From contig NZ_KQ031382.1 in NCBI RefSeq assembly GCF_000384335.2, positions 1,798,001-1,862,000 on the forward strand: a DNA stretch of 64,000 nt. The letters run 5' to 3'. Source of the DNA: Hyphomicrobium sp. 99 (GTDB lineage Bacteria > Pseudomonadota > Alphaproteobacteria > Rhizobiales > Hyphomicrobiaceae). The notes beneath the pieces were generated by a model, which did not search any database, was not told the origin of the DNA, and was given only the letters and a program-made list of their open reading frames with translations. Each line of letters begins with the position of its first letter. Position 1 is the stretch's first letter. Positions 10,384 to 20,055 of this stretch are shown in pieces. The translations under genes were made by a program, and so were the position numbers.

Positions 10384-10761
10384 ATGCCGCCCGAGGTCGC
10401 CCGCTATCCCTATGAAACGGCGATCACGGCCTACGGCAACGGCGGCTTCCGTTTCGCGGAGATGAGCCATCGCGGCTCGATCATCTGCCTGCCAAGCGGC
10501 GTTCATGCCTGGACTGCGACGAGCGTCGAAACGCTCGATGCGAAAGACATCGACTTTCTTCTGAGCCGCCTCGAGCCTCCGATCACGGTCCTCCTCGGCA
10601 CGGGCGAGAAGCAGCTTTGGCCGTCACCCGAAGTCTATTCGGCATTCGCGAAAGCCGGTATCGGCCTCGAACCGATGTCGACAGGGGCCGCAGCGCGCAC
10701 GTACAACATCCTGATCGCTGAAAAGCGAACGATCGCAGCGGCGCTGATCGCAGTTCCGTAG
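10384..10761 (+). CDS. Mth938-like domain protein (DUF498/NDUFAF3 family)
   Basis: 125 residues of a single Mth938-like fold: an N-terminal beta segment with the GGFRF turn, HRGSIICLPSGVHAW, then ITVLLGTGEKQLWPSPEV and a C-terminal TGAAARTYNILIAEKR. The mitochondrial relative NDUFAF3 is a complex I assembly factor; a matching bacterial role is unproven. It sits between secF and a phytoene synthase-like gene whose mitochondrial relative NDUFAF6 is also a complex I assembly factor. GAGGAA about 10 bases before the ATG supports the start. Confidence 0.85.
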   Translation: MPPEVARYPYETAITAYGNGGFRFAEMSHRGSIICLPSGVHAWTATSVETLDAKDIDFLLSRLEPPITVLLGTGEKQLWPSPEVYSAFAKAGIGLEPMSTGAAARTYNILIAEKRTIAAALIAVP

Positions 10762-10800
10762 CGGCCGCCTAACCTAGCGCCTCCAATCCGCGAGTGACGT

Positions 10801-11634
10801 GTGACGAACTCCGATACGCGAGCGATCGATTTCGATGCGGTACGATTGGCCGCTCGAACATACGCGCCGGATCGCTTCTATGCGGCGCTCTTCGCACCCA
10901 TTGAGGCGCGCGAAGATCTCATCGCACTAGCAGCGTTTACCGGCGAGATCGAACGCATATCGCGGCAAGTCAGCGAGGCCGCTCTCGGTGAAATTCGTGT
11001 CGCGTGGTGGCGCGACTCGTTTCTGAGTCGAGGCGAAAGCGGACGTTCCGGCAATCCCACGCTCGATGCTTTCGCGGAAGTCGTTCGCCTCCGCGCGCTT
11101 TCCCTCGGGGCTATCGAAGACTATCTCGCAGCTCATGCGGACGATCTTTACGGCGAGCCGCCGGCGAACGATGCCGAACTCGCCAAATCGATGCGCATCA
11201 TCGATGGCACGCCGTTCCTATTCGCGGCGTCGATCCTCGGGGTTACGCTGGATGAGCCGCTTATCGACGCCGCGGCCCGCGCTTCGGGCTTCGCCCGCAT
11301 AGGCCTCGAACTGCCGTATGCTCTCATGCGAGGCCGGGCGCTGCTGCCGATAGCCCGATCACCCAACCCTTTTGGACCGGATGAGCCGGAAGATTGGCGC
11401 CCGCAAGCGGCATGGCTCGCGAGCGAGGGACGCCGAGCGCTCGCCGAAGTGCGACAGCAAATCAAGGGCAAACCGAAGGCCGCTACAACGGCTTTCTTAC
11501 CGCTTGCCCTCGTGGAGCCCTATTTTCGCGCTTTGCAGAACCCTCGACACGAGCCGGCGCGCGACATCTTGGAAATCGCGCCTATCGCTCGATTGTGGCG
11601 TATTGCACGCGCGCATTGGTCAGGTCGCATCTGA
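10801..11634 (+). CDS. squalene/phytoene synthase family protein (NDUFAF6-like)
   Basis: 277 residues, GTG start at 10801. The all-helical isoprenoid synthase fold is recognisable from AARTYAPDRFYAALFAP, IRVAWWRDSF and the C-terminal half. The first Asp-rich DDxxD motif expected in active synthases reads GEIERI here, and no clear second DxxxD is seen. I therefore favour a non-catalytic or diverged NDUFAF6-type member over a true carotenoid or hopanoid enzyme. It follows the Mth938-like gene closely, in a probable operon with yajC-secDF. Confidence 0.75.
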   Translation: MTNSDTRAIDFDAVRLAARTYAPDRFYAALFAPIEAREDLIALAAFTGEIERISRQVSEAALGEIRVAWWRDSFLSRGESGRSGNPTLDAFAEVVRLRALSLGAIEDYLAAHADDLYGEPPANDAELAKSMRIIDGTPFLFAASILGVTLDEPLIDAAARASGFARIGLELPYALMRGRALLPIARSPNPFGPDEPEDWRPQAAWLASEGRRALAEVRQQIKGKPKAATTAFLPLALVEPYFRALQNPRHEPARDILEIAPIARLWRIARAHWSGRI

Positions 11635-11654
11635 CGGCCAAGCGAAGAGGGCAG

Positions 11655-14081
11655 ATGGGATTTTTCTCAAGACGGGCGCTGCGGGCACTCGCAGCAGGGC
11701 TGTTCTTTTCGCTTTTGTGGACTGCCGCAAGCATCCTTGCGCCGGATCAGGCCGAGGCAGGCTCGCCCGTCATCGCCTGGCGCCTCGAGAACCCCTTCCG
11801 CTTCTTCACTGATCCGCATGATACGGAAGCCCACCGCGCCACCTATCGCGCTCTGGGCCCGGCAGAGCGTAGCACTCCGATTTTGTCGGCAGAGCACGCG
11901 CTTCAGAGCGGCGATCGCGACGGCTGGGCCGCATCGATGTTCCGCAAGACGTGCTGGAACAACAACCGCTTCAAATGCGACGCCTACGACGATTACATCA
12001 ATCCGTCGAACCACGCCGTCATCGTTCAGGTGATGGGCGTCGACGACGCATCGACGCTCACCTGCAGATGGCTGACGGCGCCGCGCGGCGATTCCAAAAA
12101 TCCTCGCGGCGAAGCAATCACGCAATCGTGCAGCGAGCAGGCGCGCTTCGTCGTTCCCTACCCCGGCGGCATGATGGTGACCGTTGAAATCGGCGGGAGA
12201 GAAATTGCCAAATCGCTGATCAAGGTTCGCGACATTCTGGTTGCCGGAATGGGCGACAGCTTCGCATCCGGCGAAGGCAATCCCGATCGCGCCGTTCGCT
12301 TTTCGCGCGAGCGCACATCGGACTACAGCACCGTCGGATTTTATAGCGGCCTGACTGGATATCCCGCGCGCATCGGGCCATGGCGCGATCTCGGCGATAA
12401 GACCTTCATCAAGGAGAACGCGCGCTGGCTCGATCAAGCCTGCCATCGCTCCCTCTATTCCGAGCAGTTGCGAACAGCGTTGCAACTCGCCATCGAAGAT
12501 CCGCATCGCGCCGTGACGTTCGTCGGCGTTTCGTGCGCAGGCGCCGAAATCACCGACGGACTTTTTCTTCGGTACAAAGGGAACGAATGGGTCCCCGACC
12601 CGCCGCGCCTTTCGCAAATCTCGGCGGTCGCCGAAGCGCAATGCGGGAACAATCAGACCCAGGCTCTCGATCTTCCCGAGGCCTTCCATATGAACGGTAC
12701 AATTCCCGAATTACAGAACATCATCCTCCGCAAGTGCCCTCAGGATGACGCGCGCAAAATCGACCTCGTGTTGCTCTCCATCGGCGGCAACGACATAGGC
12801 TTCTCGCGCCTTGTGGCAAATGCCGTCCTCTCAAACGAATCTCTGCTGCGGGAACTCGGCGGCTGGCTCGGCCAAGTTCACGGCGAGGCGGAAGCCTCCG
12901 CCGAACTCGATACCCTGGGTGCGCGCTATAAGTCGCTCAACCGCGCCATTCACAGCATCCTCTACGTGCCCTGGCAGGAGAGCGATCGCATATTGCTCGT
13001 CGCCTATCCGGGGCTCGCCCTTGACGGTGACGGTAGCCAAATGTGCGGCAGCGGCAACGCCGGCATGGAGATCGTGCCCGACTTCCAATTGGACCGGACC
13101 AAGCTGAAGCTCGGCACGTGGTTCGCCGACAAGCTGCATCGGCTCATGCGCGACAGCGCTCATGAATTCGGCTGGACGTTCGTTGAGACGCACCGGCGCG
13201 CATTCATCGGCCGCGGGATATGCGCGGGCTTGAGTGTCGAAGGCGTGAGCGAGGTCGATGACCTTCGGCTTCCGCGCAAGATCGACGGAATGTGGACGCC
13301 CTATAACCCGGCCGATTATCAGCCTTACGCTGCGCGTCAGCGTTGGTTTCGCACGCCGAACGACGCCTTCATGACGGGCAATTTCCACGTCGCTGCCGGA
13401 TTGTTGACGAAGGTTCTGCGCATCGAGCCCTTCGCGCCGTTCCAGCTTGTGTTGGCGTCGACGTACTCAGGTGCGTTCCATCCGACAGCTGAAGGTCAGG
13501 CCGCCATCGCCGATGCCGTCGTCGACAAAGCACGTGCAGTGCTCGCGAAATACGGAGCGGGACCGGATGCCGATCCGACGGGCTACACGGTGCCGTCGCC
13601 TGAAGATGTGGCCGCGCCCGCAGTCCCTGAACCCGATGCGCAAATTCCGGATATCAATTCGCTGTTGGCCAAGCAGCCCGTCGATAAAGGCGTAACGAGC
13701 GCGGGGCCGGCAAAGCCTTCAGGTCCGCTCAACGCTTTGCCTGCTGCCGCTGCTACAGGTCCCGACGATGAGGAAACGCCATCCGGCCCGACCGTTGGCG
13801 TGACGTCGGGTCCTGAGGACGAGGTGCCGTCGCAAGCCGTTGTCGGACGGCCCGCGACGGAGACGGCGGTCGTTCCCGCAGTGTCGTCTCCCGCAGCCGC
13901 GCCCGAGGGCACACCGATTGAACTCCGCCCGCTCAACCGCGGCACGGAGCAGACGCACTCGGAACCGGTACAGGCAGCCCCGCCGAGCCCAGCCCCGGTG
14001 AGCCCAACCGCGCCGAGCGATGCGCCATTCACGCCGCAGCGTTTTGCACCGGCTTCAGGTGCCGCGACGAGTGGACAATAA
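11655..14081 (+). CDS. large secreted SGNH/GDSL-type hydrolase
   Basis: 808 residues with an N-terminal signal peptide (about 1-36, cleavage near AEAGS). SGNH blocks are visible: block I GMGDSFASGEGN with the nucleophile Ser near 202, block III SIGGNDIGF near 377, and block V FHPTAEGQ with the catalytic His near 611. A Pro/Ala/Thr-rich tail of roughly 165 residues follows. The region before block I (37-195) contains several Cys and may be a separate beta domain. Likely a periplasmic or extracellular esterase/lipase; substrate unknown. ATG 11655 was chosen because the signal peptide begins there; further upstream the frame overlaps the previous gene. It converges on trmFO. Confidence 0.8.
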   Translation: MGFFSRRALRALAAGLFFSLLWTAASILAPDQAEAGSPVIAWRLENPFRFFTDPHDTEAHRATYRALGPAERSTPILSAEHALQSGDRDGWAASMFRKTCWNNNRFKCDAYDDYINPSNHAVIVQVMGVDDASTLTCRWLTAPRGDSKNPRGEAITQSCSEQARFVVPYPGGMMVTVEIGGREIAKSLIKVRDILVAGMGDSFASGEGNPDRAVRFSRERTSDYSTVGFYSGLTGYPARIGPWRDLGDKTFIKENARWLDQACHRSLYSEQLRTALQLAIEDPHRAVTFVGVSCAGAEITDGLFLRYKGNEWVPDPPRLSQISAVAEAQCGNNQTQALDLPEAFHMNGTIPELQNIILRKCPQDDARKIDLVLLSIGGNDIGFSRLVANAVLSNESLLRELGGWLGQVHGEAEASAELDTLGARYKSLNRAIHSILYVPWQESDRILLVAYPGLALDGDGSQMCGSGNAGMEIVPDFQLDRTKLKLGTWFADKLHRLMRDSAHEFGWTFVETHRRAFIGRGICAGLSVEGVSEVDDLRLPRKIDGMWTPYNPADYQPYAARQRWFRTPNDAFMTGNFHVAAGLLTKVLRIEPFAPFQLVLASTYSGAFHPTAEGQAAIADAVVDKARAVLAKYGAGPDADPTGYTVPSPEDVAAPAVPEPDAQIPDINSLLAKQPVDKGVTSAGPAKPSGPLNALPAAAATGPDDEETPSGPTVGVTSGPEDEVPSQAVVGRPATETAVVPAVSSPAAAPEGTPIELRPLNRGTEQTHSEPVQAAPPSPAPVSPTAPSDAPFTPQRFAPASGAATSGQ

Positions 14082-14086
14082 GATCT

Positions 14087-15520
14087 TCAAGCGGATCGTT
14101 TTGCTGGGATAGCGTCGCCAAGCCAGCCCGCGAGATCGGCAAGCGCGCGGCGCGACATCGTCCGCTTCTTTTCCCGCCCGCGCTCCGGCCCCTTGAGCCG
14201 TTGACCGTTTTGATCGTGCGTCGGATTGACGGCGAGGTCGGGAAGCAAACCGTAGTTGATGTTCATCGGCTGGAATGAGCGGGCAGCGCCGCGCTCGCTG
14301 TCGTCGCTGATCAGATGTCCGCCGGTGATGTGATTGAGGAGCGCGCCGAGCGCCGTCGTCGCGGGCGGCGCGGTGGAAGCAGCACCCGTCGCGTCCGCGG
14401 CAGCGAAGCGCCCCGCGAGCAAGCCGATGGCCGCGCTCTCGATGTAGCCCTCGACGCCCGTGATCTGGCCCGCAAAGCGCAGGCGCGGCATCGCCTTGAG
14501 CCGCAACGAACGATCGAGCAGCTTCGGCGAATTGAGATACGTGTTGCGATGAAGGCCGCCGAGGCGCGCGAATTCCGCGTTTTGCAAACCGGGGATCATC
14601 CGGAAGATGCGGACCTGCTCGGCGTGCTTCAGCTTCGTCTGAAAGCCGACCATGTTCCAGAGCGTGCCGAGCGCGTTGTCCTGGCGAAGCTGAACCACTG
14701 CATAAGGCCAACGTCCCGTACGCGGATCGTCGAGTCCGACAGGCTTCATTGGTCCGAACCGAAGCGTCTCGCGCCCGCGTTCCGCCATGACTTCGACGGG
14801 CAAGCAACCGTCGAAGTACGGCGTGGACGACTCCCATTCCTTGAAGGACGTCTTCTCGCCCGCGAGAAGCGCATCGACGAACGCCTCGTATTCCTCTTTC
14901 GACATCGGACAATTGAGATAGTCCGCACCCGTCCCCGCAGGACCGGCCTTGTCGTAACGTGACTGAAACCACGCGATCGACGTGTCGATGGAATCGCGAT
15001 GAATGACGGGCGCAATCGCGTCGAAGAACGCGAGCGAGTCTTCGCCCGTGAGCGTTGCGAGCGCCGCGCTCAACGCAGGCGACGTGAGCGGTCCCGTCGC
15101 GACGATGACGTTCGCCCAATCGTCCGGAGGCAAACCGTCGAGTTCCCCGCGCACGATCGTAATCAGCGGATTAGCCGAAATGCGCGCCGTCACTTCCGCG
15201 GAAAACGCGTCGCGATCGACGGCGAGAGCGCCGCCTGCCGGCAGCTTGTGCTCGTCCGCAGCGGCCATGATGAGCGAACCCGCGCGGCGAAGTTCCTCAT
15301 GCAGCAAGCCGACCGCGTTGTTCTCCCAATCGTCCGAACGGAATGAGTTCGAGCAAACAAGTTCCGCAAATCCATCGGTCTTGTGAGCTTCCGTCGAGCG
15401 AACCGGCCGCATCTCGTGCAGCACGACGGGCGTGCCAGTCGCCGCGATTTGATGGGCGGCTTCCGAGCCCGCGAGCCCGGCGCCAATGACGTGTACGGCG
15501 GATGGTTTAACGGTATGCAC
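14087..15520 (-). CDS. trmFO: methylenetetrahydrofolate-tRNA-(uracil-5-)-methyltransferase TrmFO
   Basis: Makes m5U54 in the T-loop of tRNAs using methylene-THF and FADH2. 477 residues. An FAD-binding Rossmann motif is at 10-22 ([13 protein letters not shown]), followed by VVLHEMRP, typical of TrmFO; the catalytic-type cysteines can be placed in ELVCSNSF and [10 protein letters not shown]. The C-terminal [18 protein letters not shown] and MNINYGLLP are strong family signatures. It is a single gene, convergent with the SGNH hydrolase with only a five-base gap. Confidence 0.96.
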   Translation of the reverse strand: MHTVKPSAVHVIGAGLAGSEAAHQIAATGTPVVLHEMRPVRSTEAHKTDGFAELVCSNSFRSDDWENNAVGLLHEELRRAGSLIMAAADEHKLPAGGALAVDRDAFSAEVTARISANPLITIVRGELDGLPPDDWANVIVATGPLTSPALSAALATLTGEDSLAFFDAIAPVIHRDSIDTSIAWFQSRYDKAGPAGTGADYLNCPMSKEEYEAFVDALLAGEKTSFKEWESSTPYFDGCLPVEVMAERGRETLRFGPMKPVGLDDPRTGRWPYAVVQLRQDNALGTLWNMVGFQTKLKHAEQVRIFRMIPGLQNAEFARLGGLHRNTYLNSPKLLDRSLRLKAMPRLRFAGQITGVEGYIESAAIGLLAGRFAAADATGAASTAPPATTALGALLNHITGGHLISDDSERGAARSFQPMNINYGLLPDLAVNPTHDQNGQRLKGPERGREKKRTMSRRALADLAGWLGDAIPAKRSA

Positions 15521-15719
15521 AGTGGCTCCACGGCGTGGGAACGATGTTCCGGTGAGTATTTGAAGCGAATGGCCCGGTGCTCATCGACGATGCGCAGGAA
15601 GCACCCGAGCGGCCTGTCGCCCGATACTTAAGCGGGCGGGCACGGGCTTGCAACGAGTTGTGGCGGTTGCGCTGTTTTCGACCAGCTTTTCTGGGCCGAT
15701 CTGCCATTAGGCCGCGGGT

Positions 15720-17090
15720 TTAGCCCGCGAAATAATCCCACGTCAGCTTCACATTGAGCGCGATGATCGTCACCGCAATGATCCCAGCCGCAATGGTGAG
15801 CCAGCGCGGCGAGACGAGATCGCCAAGCTTGCTGCGGCTCGCCGTGAACTGCACGAGCGGCACGATTGCGAAAGGAAGCTGCAAGCTCAGCACGACCTGC
15901 GAAAGGATCAGCAGCTTCGCCGTTTCAGCCTCGCCGTAAAACAAGGTTACTCCGGCCGCAGGTAGCAGCGCGACGGAACGCGTGATGAGCCTGCGCTGCC
16001 AAGCCGGCAGCCTGATGTGCAGAAAGCCTTCCATGACCGTCTGGCCTGCGAGCGTCGCCGTGACGGTCGAATTCATGCCGCAGCACAAAAGCGCAATGCC
16101 GAAGAGCGTCGGCGCTATCGCCGATCCGAGCAGCGGATGCAGTAGCGACTGCGCCTGGCCAAGCTCCGCCACGCCGGTGTTTCCCGATTTGTAGAAGGTC
16201 GCGGCGGCGAGGATCAGGATCGACGCGTTGATCAAAAGCGCAAAGCTCAAGGCGACCGTCGAGTCGATCGTCGCAAATTTCAAAGCTTCGCGCTTCTCTC
16301 TTGTCGAGGTTCCGAAAGCGCGCGTCTGCACGATCGCCGAATGCAGGTAGAGATTATGTGGCATGACCGTTGCGCCGATGATGCCGAGCGCCAGATAGAG
16401 CATCTCGGGATTGCGCACGATATCCGTCGTCGGCGCGAAGCCGCGAATGACGGCACCCCATTCCGGATCTGCGAGCGCGATCTGAACGGCGAAGCAGATC
16501 GCGATGACGCCGAGCATGGCGATGATGAAAGCCTCGAGATACCGGAAGCCCAGGCGCTGCAACAGCAGCACGACGAAGACGTCGAGAGACGTCAGCAGCA
16601 CACCGATCTCGAGCGGGATGCCAAACAAAAGATTGAGACCGATGGCCGTTCCGATCACTTCCGCGACGTCGGTCGCGATGATGGCAATTTCAGCCAGAAG
16701 CCAAAGTGGAAATGCGGCCCATCGGGGATAGCCGTCGCGGCAGGCCTGCGCCAGATCGCGTCCGGAGCCGATCGCGAGGCGCGCGCAGAGCGATTGCAGG
16801 ATGACCGCCATGATGTTCGACAGGAGCGCGACGAACAACAGCGCGTAACCAAATTTCGATCCGCCGGCGATGGACGTCGCCCAATTGCCGGGATCCATAT
16901 AGCCGACCGCGACGAGGTAGCCGGGACCGAAGAACGCTGTGAGACGCCGCCAGGAACTCGCATGGCCGGCAACCTGAACGGTCCGGAAAACTTCCCCCAG
17001 CGAGCGTTCCAAAACAGGCTTCCGCCAGCTTCCGTCAGCAGAGACGACTGCATCGGCCGGAGGAGCGGCAGTTTCCGTTCGGGCGTCCAT
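15720..17090 (-). CDS. mntH: Nramp family Mn2+/Fe2+:H+ symporter MntH
   Basis: 456 residues with about 11 membrane segments. The metal-binding TM1 motif DPGNWAT and the TM6 motif MPHNLYLHS are intact, and the transport signature region [19 protein letters not shown] is visible. Imports Mn(II) with protons. ATG 17090 is preceded by AGGTGG at six bases; a TTG further upstream at 17114 would fall inside a perfectly placed operator and is rejected. The operator at 17103-17123 suggests Mn-dependent repression by a Mur/Fur-type regulator. Confidence 0.93.
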   Translation of the reverse strand: MDARTETAAPPADAVVSADGSWRKPVLERSLGEVFRTVQVAGHASSWRRLTAFFGPGYLVAVGYMDPGNWATSIAGGSKFGYALLFVALLSNIMAVILQSLCARLAIGSGRDLAQACRDGYPRWAAFPLWLLAEIAIIATDVAEVIGTAIGLNLLFGIPLEIGVLLTSLDVFVVLLLQRLGFRYLEAFIIAMLGVIAICFAVQIALADPEWGAVIRGFAPTTDIVRNPEMLYLALGIIGATVMPHNLYLHSAIVQTRAFGTSTREKREALKFATIDSTVALSFALLINASILILAAATFYKSGNTGVAELGQAQSLLHPLLGSAIAPTLFGIALLCCGMNSTVTATLAGQTVMEGFLHIRLPAWQRRLITRSVALLPAAGVTLFYGEAETAKLLILSQVVLSLQLPFAIVPLVQFTASRSKLGDLVSPRWLTIAAGIIAVTIIALNVKLTWDYFAG

Positions 17091-17102
17091 CAAGCCACCT
17101 TT

Positions 17103-17123
17103 TGCAAATGACAATCATTCGCA
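17103..17123 (-). promoter_or_regulatory. Mur/Fur-like operator upstream of mntH
   Basis: TGCAAATGA (17103-17111), CAA, TCATTCGCA (17115-17123): 9-base arms with one mismatch and a 3-base spacer, directly upstream of the mntH ribosome site. The layout is like Fur-family 19-21 bp boxes; alphaproteobacterial Mur controls mntH in related species. Confidence 0.6.
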
Positions 17124-17328
17124 ACTAGAGTGGTCGAGAAGAGGCTTGGCGTCAAGAACCGGGGCGAGGGGGCTGCTGTGACAAATGCGGTAAGCTCGAA
17201 ATTGGGATAAATCGCGAGAGGCGGGGGAATTAGCCGGCATCACGGCGCTGCCGCGGTCTAGCCAACGCCTTGCCTCCGTGGTCCACCATCAATCCCATAA
17301 AGTCGCGATTCCGGTGGTGAAGCCTCAA

Positions 17329-18435
17329 ATGTGGTCCCCGTATAAAAGACGTATCAAGCGCGATCTCGAGCGCTGGCAGTCCAATGGCTGGGTGAGCGGA
17401 GAGGGGCGGGCGGCGATCCTTGCCGACGTCGAGAGCAGCGGACGTGAACTAGGGCTGGCTCCGGCACTCGGAATTCTCGCAAGCATTCTTTTCGGGTTCG
17501 CCGCGATTTCGTTCGTCGCTGCCCACTGGGAGGACGTGCCTCGGCTCGGCCGCCTGCTATTGCTGCTCGCTCTCGTGTGGGCCGGTTATGGGGCGGCAGG
17601 ATGGCTCGTCTCGCGCGGGCACACTTTGCTGGCCGATGCAGCCGTGTTGTTCTCTTGCGGAATGTTCGGCGCCAGCATCATGCTGATCAGCCAGATGTAC
17701 AACATCGGCGGCAACCCATCGGACGGCGTTCTGATGTGGTGGATCGGGACACTCTTCGCCGGAGCCTTGCTGAGATCGAATCCGGCGCTTGCCCTGACGA
17801 TGGTCCTCGTCTGCGTTTGGTCGTACTTCGAAACGTCAGAAAAGAACGGGGTCCACTGGGCATTCCTTATCGGTTGGGGTCTCGTCACCGCCGCTTTCAT
17901 ATGGCAACGCTGGCGGCCCGGTCTCCATCTCTCCGCGCTGACCTTGGCAGCATTCGTCATTTCGCTCGGCTACCAACTGGACGGGGGACATGCGCATGGG
18001 CTCGTTGCCATAATCGGCGCGCTCGCTGCTGCGGCCGCCGTCGCGGCGGAAAAACTGCGGCCGGATATCGATGAAGCTCTCGACCATATCGCAGCACCGC
18101 TTTTCGCGTACGCGCTCGCCGTCGCTGTCTCCGGACTATTCGCGTTGCAATTCTTAGAGGTCCCATCACTTGGAAACCTCATCGCGCTTGCTACGATATC
18201 GCTGATCCTGATCCTTGCCGCCATCGCCTACGCGCTGTCGACCGGAAACCGTGGCGCGCTCTGGATCGGCTATATCGGCTTCTCGGCTGAAATCCTGACC
18301 CTGTACGGCGTCACGGTCGGTTCCATTCTCGGGACGTCGCTGTTCTTCCTGATTGCAGCGATCATCGTTTCGCTTTTGGCGTATGTGGCCTTGCGATTGG
18401 CCAGGCAGAGCGCAAGCACAGGACGACCGGCATGA
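17329..18435 (+). CDS. DUF2157 domain membrane protein
   Basis: 368 residues from ATG 17329. The N-terminal cytoplasmic YKRRIKRDLERWQSNGWVS helix is typical of DUF2157, followed by about 10-11 membrane segments (first at LGILASILFGFAAISFVAAHW). A GTG at 17278 would add 17 residues but has no ribosome site. The next gene, a GDYXXLXY protein, overlaps by four bases (ATGA), so the two are coupled. The pair recurs in bacteria, usually side by side, without a known function. Confidence 0.8.
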   Translation: MWSPYKRRIKRDLERWQSNGWVSGEGRAAILADVESSGRELGLAPALGILASILFGFAAISFVAAHWEDVPRLGRLLLLLALVWAGYGAAGWLVSRGHTLLADAAVLFSCGMFGASIMLISQMYNIGGNPSDGVLMWWIGTLFAGALLRSNPALALTMVLVCVWSYFETSEKNGVHWAFLIGWGLVTAAFIWQRWRPGLHLSALTLAAFVISLGYQLDGGHAHGLVAIIGALAAAAAVAAEKLRPDIDEALDHIAAPLFAYALAVAVSGLFALQFLEVPSLGNLIALATISLILILAAIAYALSTGNRGALWIGYIGFSAEILTLYGVTVGSILGTSLFFLIAAIIVSLLAYVALRLARQSASTGRPA

Positions 18436-19019
18436 TCAGCAAGCAAAAATTAGTCTGGCCGCTGGTCGCGGTCGTGGCAGTCGCTCAGTCGGCAGCTCTC
18501 TTCGATATGGTCTACGCGCGCGATCGCCTTCTGAAGACGGGACGCGAAATTACACTTGCCGTCCAGCCGCTAGATCCCCGTGATATTTTCCGCGGCGATT
18601 ACGTGACGCTCGGCTACGACATCAGCGGGCTGAAGAAGTCGACCACCGAAACGGACCCCGACTTCAGCGGCCTCTCGCGCGGCTCGATGGCGTACGTCAC
18701 CCTTGCCCCGGCGCCGGATGGCAAGTGGACTGAGACGCATGTGGGGAGCCGGTACCCATCTCAAGTTGCACCCGGGGAGGTCGTCCTCAAGGGCCGCGTA
18801 AAGTATGTCTGGAATGCCGGCAACGACGCGGAAATGACCATCCAAGTGCGCTACGGCATTGAAAATTACTTCGTTCCCGAGGGCACGGGCCGCGCCCTGG
18901 AGGATAAGGTCAGGTCCCATGAGATCAAGGCGATCGTCGCGGTTGCCAGCGACGGCACCGCAGCACTCAAGGGTCTGATCGTTGACGGTGAGCGGCACGA
19001 GGACCCACCGCTTCTTTGA
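18432..19019 (+). CDS. GDYXXLXY domain protein
   Basis: 195 residues: an N-terminal membrane anchor (about 8-29) followed by an extracytoplasmic domain with the family signature FRGDYVTLGYDI at about 53-65 and the repeat-like LKGRVKYVWN. The start overlaps the stop of the DUF2157 gene. The DUF2157 partner probably forms a membrane complex with it; this is inference from the conserved coupling. Function unknown. Confidence 0.82.
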   Translation: MISKQKLVWPLVAVVAVAQSAALFDMVYARDRLLKTGREITLAVQPLDPRDIFRGDYVTLGYDISGLKKSTTETDPDFSGLSRGSMAYVTLAPAPDGKWTETHVGSRYPSQVAPGEVVLKGRVKYVWNAGNDAEMTIQVRYGIENYFVPEGTGRALEDKVRSHEIKAIVAVASDGTAALKGLIVDGERHEDPPLL

Positions 19020-19084
19020 GGCTTCAGGCATGCCCGGCCACCTGCTATGAGGCGGCCGGACAAAACCGGAAATGGAGACCTCAA

Positions 19085-19432
19085 GTGACCGTCACCCGCT
19101 ATGAAACTTCACCCGTCTATTCGAAGGTCACGGAGGCCAACGGCTTCGTGTTTACGGCAGGCGTTATTCCGACGGACCTTTCCAAGGACGTCGAGGGCCA
19201 GACCGCCGAAGTGCTCGCCGAGATCGACCGTCTCCTGGCGCTCGCCGGTACCGACAAGACGAAAGTCGTGCAGGCGACTGTCTGGCTCAACGACATCCGC
19301 CATCGCGATGGCATGAACAAAGCCTGGAGCGTGTGGCTCGACGGCAAGGGCGCACCCGCTCGCGCATGCGTCGAAGCCAAGGTCATCGATCCGAGAATGC
19401 TCGTCGAGATCTCGGTCGTCGCCGTCAAGTAA
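19085..19432 (+). CDS. RidA/YjgF/UK114 family protein
   Basis: 115 residues, GTG start at 19085 with GGAGA about seven bases upstream. RidA proteins hydrolyse reactive enamine/imine intermediates. The core motifs are NGFVFTAGVIP, LLALAGTDKTKVVQATVWLND and the C-terminal ARACVEAKVIDPRMLVEI with the Arg-Ala-x-x-x-Glu pattern that positions the substrate carboxylate. It lies 65 bases after the GDYXXLXY gene and may share its transcript. A second RidA-type protein is at 43359-43754. Confidence 0.88.
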   Translation: MTVTRYETSPVYSKVTEANGFVFTAGVIPTDLSKDVEGQTAEVLAEIDRLLALAGTDKTKVVQATVWLNDIRHRDGMNKAWSVWLDGKGAPARACVEAKVIDPRMLVEISVVAVK

Positions 19433-19612
19433 ACTTGAGAACTGCCGGAGCGCGAATGAAGAGTTTGCGCTTCGGCAAAATATCTGTGCCCCGATTACCT
19501 CTTACGAAGAAATTCTTCTGCGGCCGCTCGAAAAGCTATCGAGAGCGTCGCTGAATCTGCGAAATACGCGGATGGGGGATCTGCCCTCGAATGTCTTCGG
19601 AGACGGGAAAAA

Positions 19613-19960
19613 ATGATTCGCTTCGGATTGATGAGGCCGGCGTTCGCCGTGGCCGCGCTTTTTGCCTGCGCCGCCCCCGCGTTCGCAGACGAAACGGGCG
19701 TAGCTGCTATTCACGAACAGCGCCGCGAGGGCGGCCGCACGTGCTTCGTCGACCATTACCACTATGGGTCGAGTTCGGGCCAGCCGTCGAAGAAGGCGGC
19801 TCTCGCTGTCGGCATCAAATCCTGGGCCGACTTCACCGATTTCGAATATGGTTCGAACTGGGCACACTGGGGCCGCGCAGCGGAGAAGAGCGCGAAGTGC
19901 TCGCAAGCTGGAATCGGCGGTTCCTGGAGCTGCGATCTCAGCGCCAGACCTTGCCGCTAA
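19613..19960 (+). CDS. small secreted protein, unknown
   Basis: 115 residues with a signal peptide ending near APAFA-DE (about residue 26). The mature part has three cysteines and a His-rich patch FVDHYHYG; one cysteine lies in the C-terminal WSCDLSARPC region together with a fourth. No family recognised with certainty; such short exported proteins are common in Hyphomicrobiales. GGAGACGGG upstream of the ATG supports the start. A hairpin with a T-run follows. Confidence 0.65.
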   Translation: MIRFGLMRPAFAVAALFACAAPAFADETGVAAIHEQRREGGRTCFVDHYHYGSSSGQPSKKAALAVGIKSWADFTDFEYGSNWAHWGRAAEKSAKCSQAGIGGSWSCDLSARPCR

Positions 19961-20001
19961 TGGAACCCTGCCACTAGGGGCAGTTTTCCTCGGGGTATAA
20001 G

Positions 20002-20030
20002 AAGGCCGCGCTTTCGAGCCGGCCTTTTTC
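20002..20030 (+). terminator. Rho-independent terminator
   Basis: AAGGCCG (20002-20008), loop, CGGCCTT (20020-20026) leading into TTTTTC. It lies between the small secreted protein and the convergent DUF937 gene. Confidence 0.75.
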
Positions 20031-20055
20031 TCTTTTGGATCGAAGGGAAGGCCGC

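Noticed and set aside
10801..11634. Active phytoene or squalene synthase
   Set aside because: The first Asp-rich motif is not conserved and no carotenoid or hopanoid genes are adjacent.
17090..17114. TTG start of mntH at 17114
   Set aside because: ATG 17090 has AGGTGG at good spacing, and the TTG lies within the operator palindrome.
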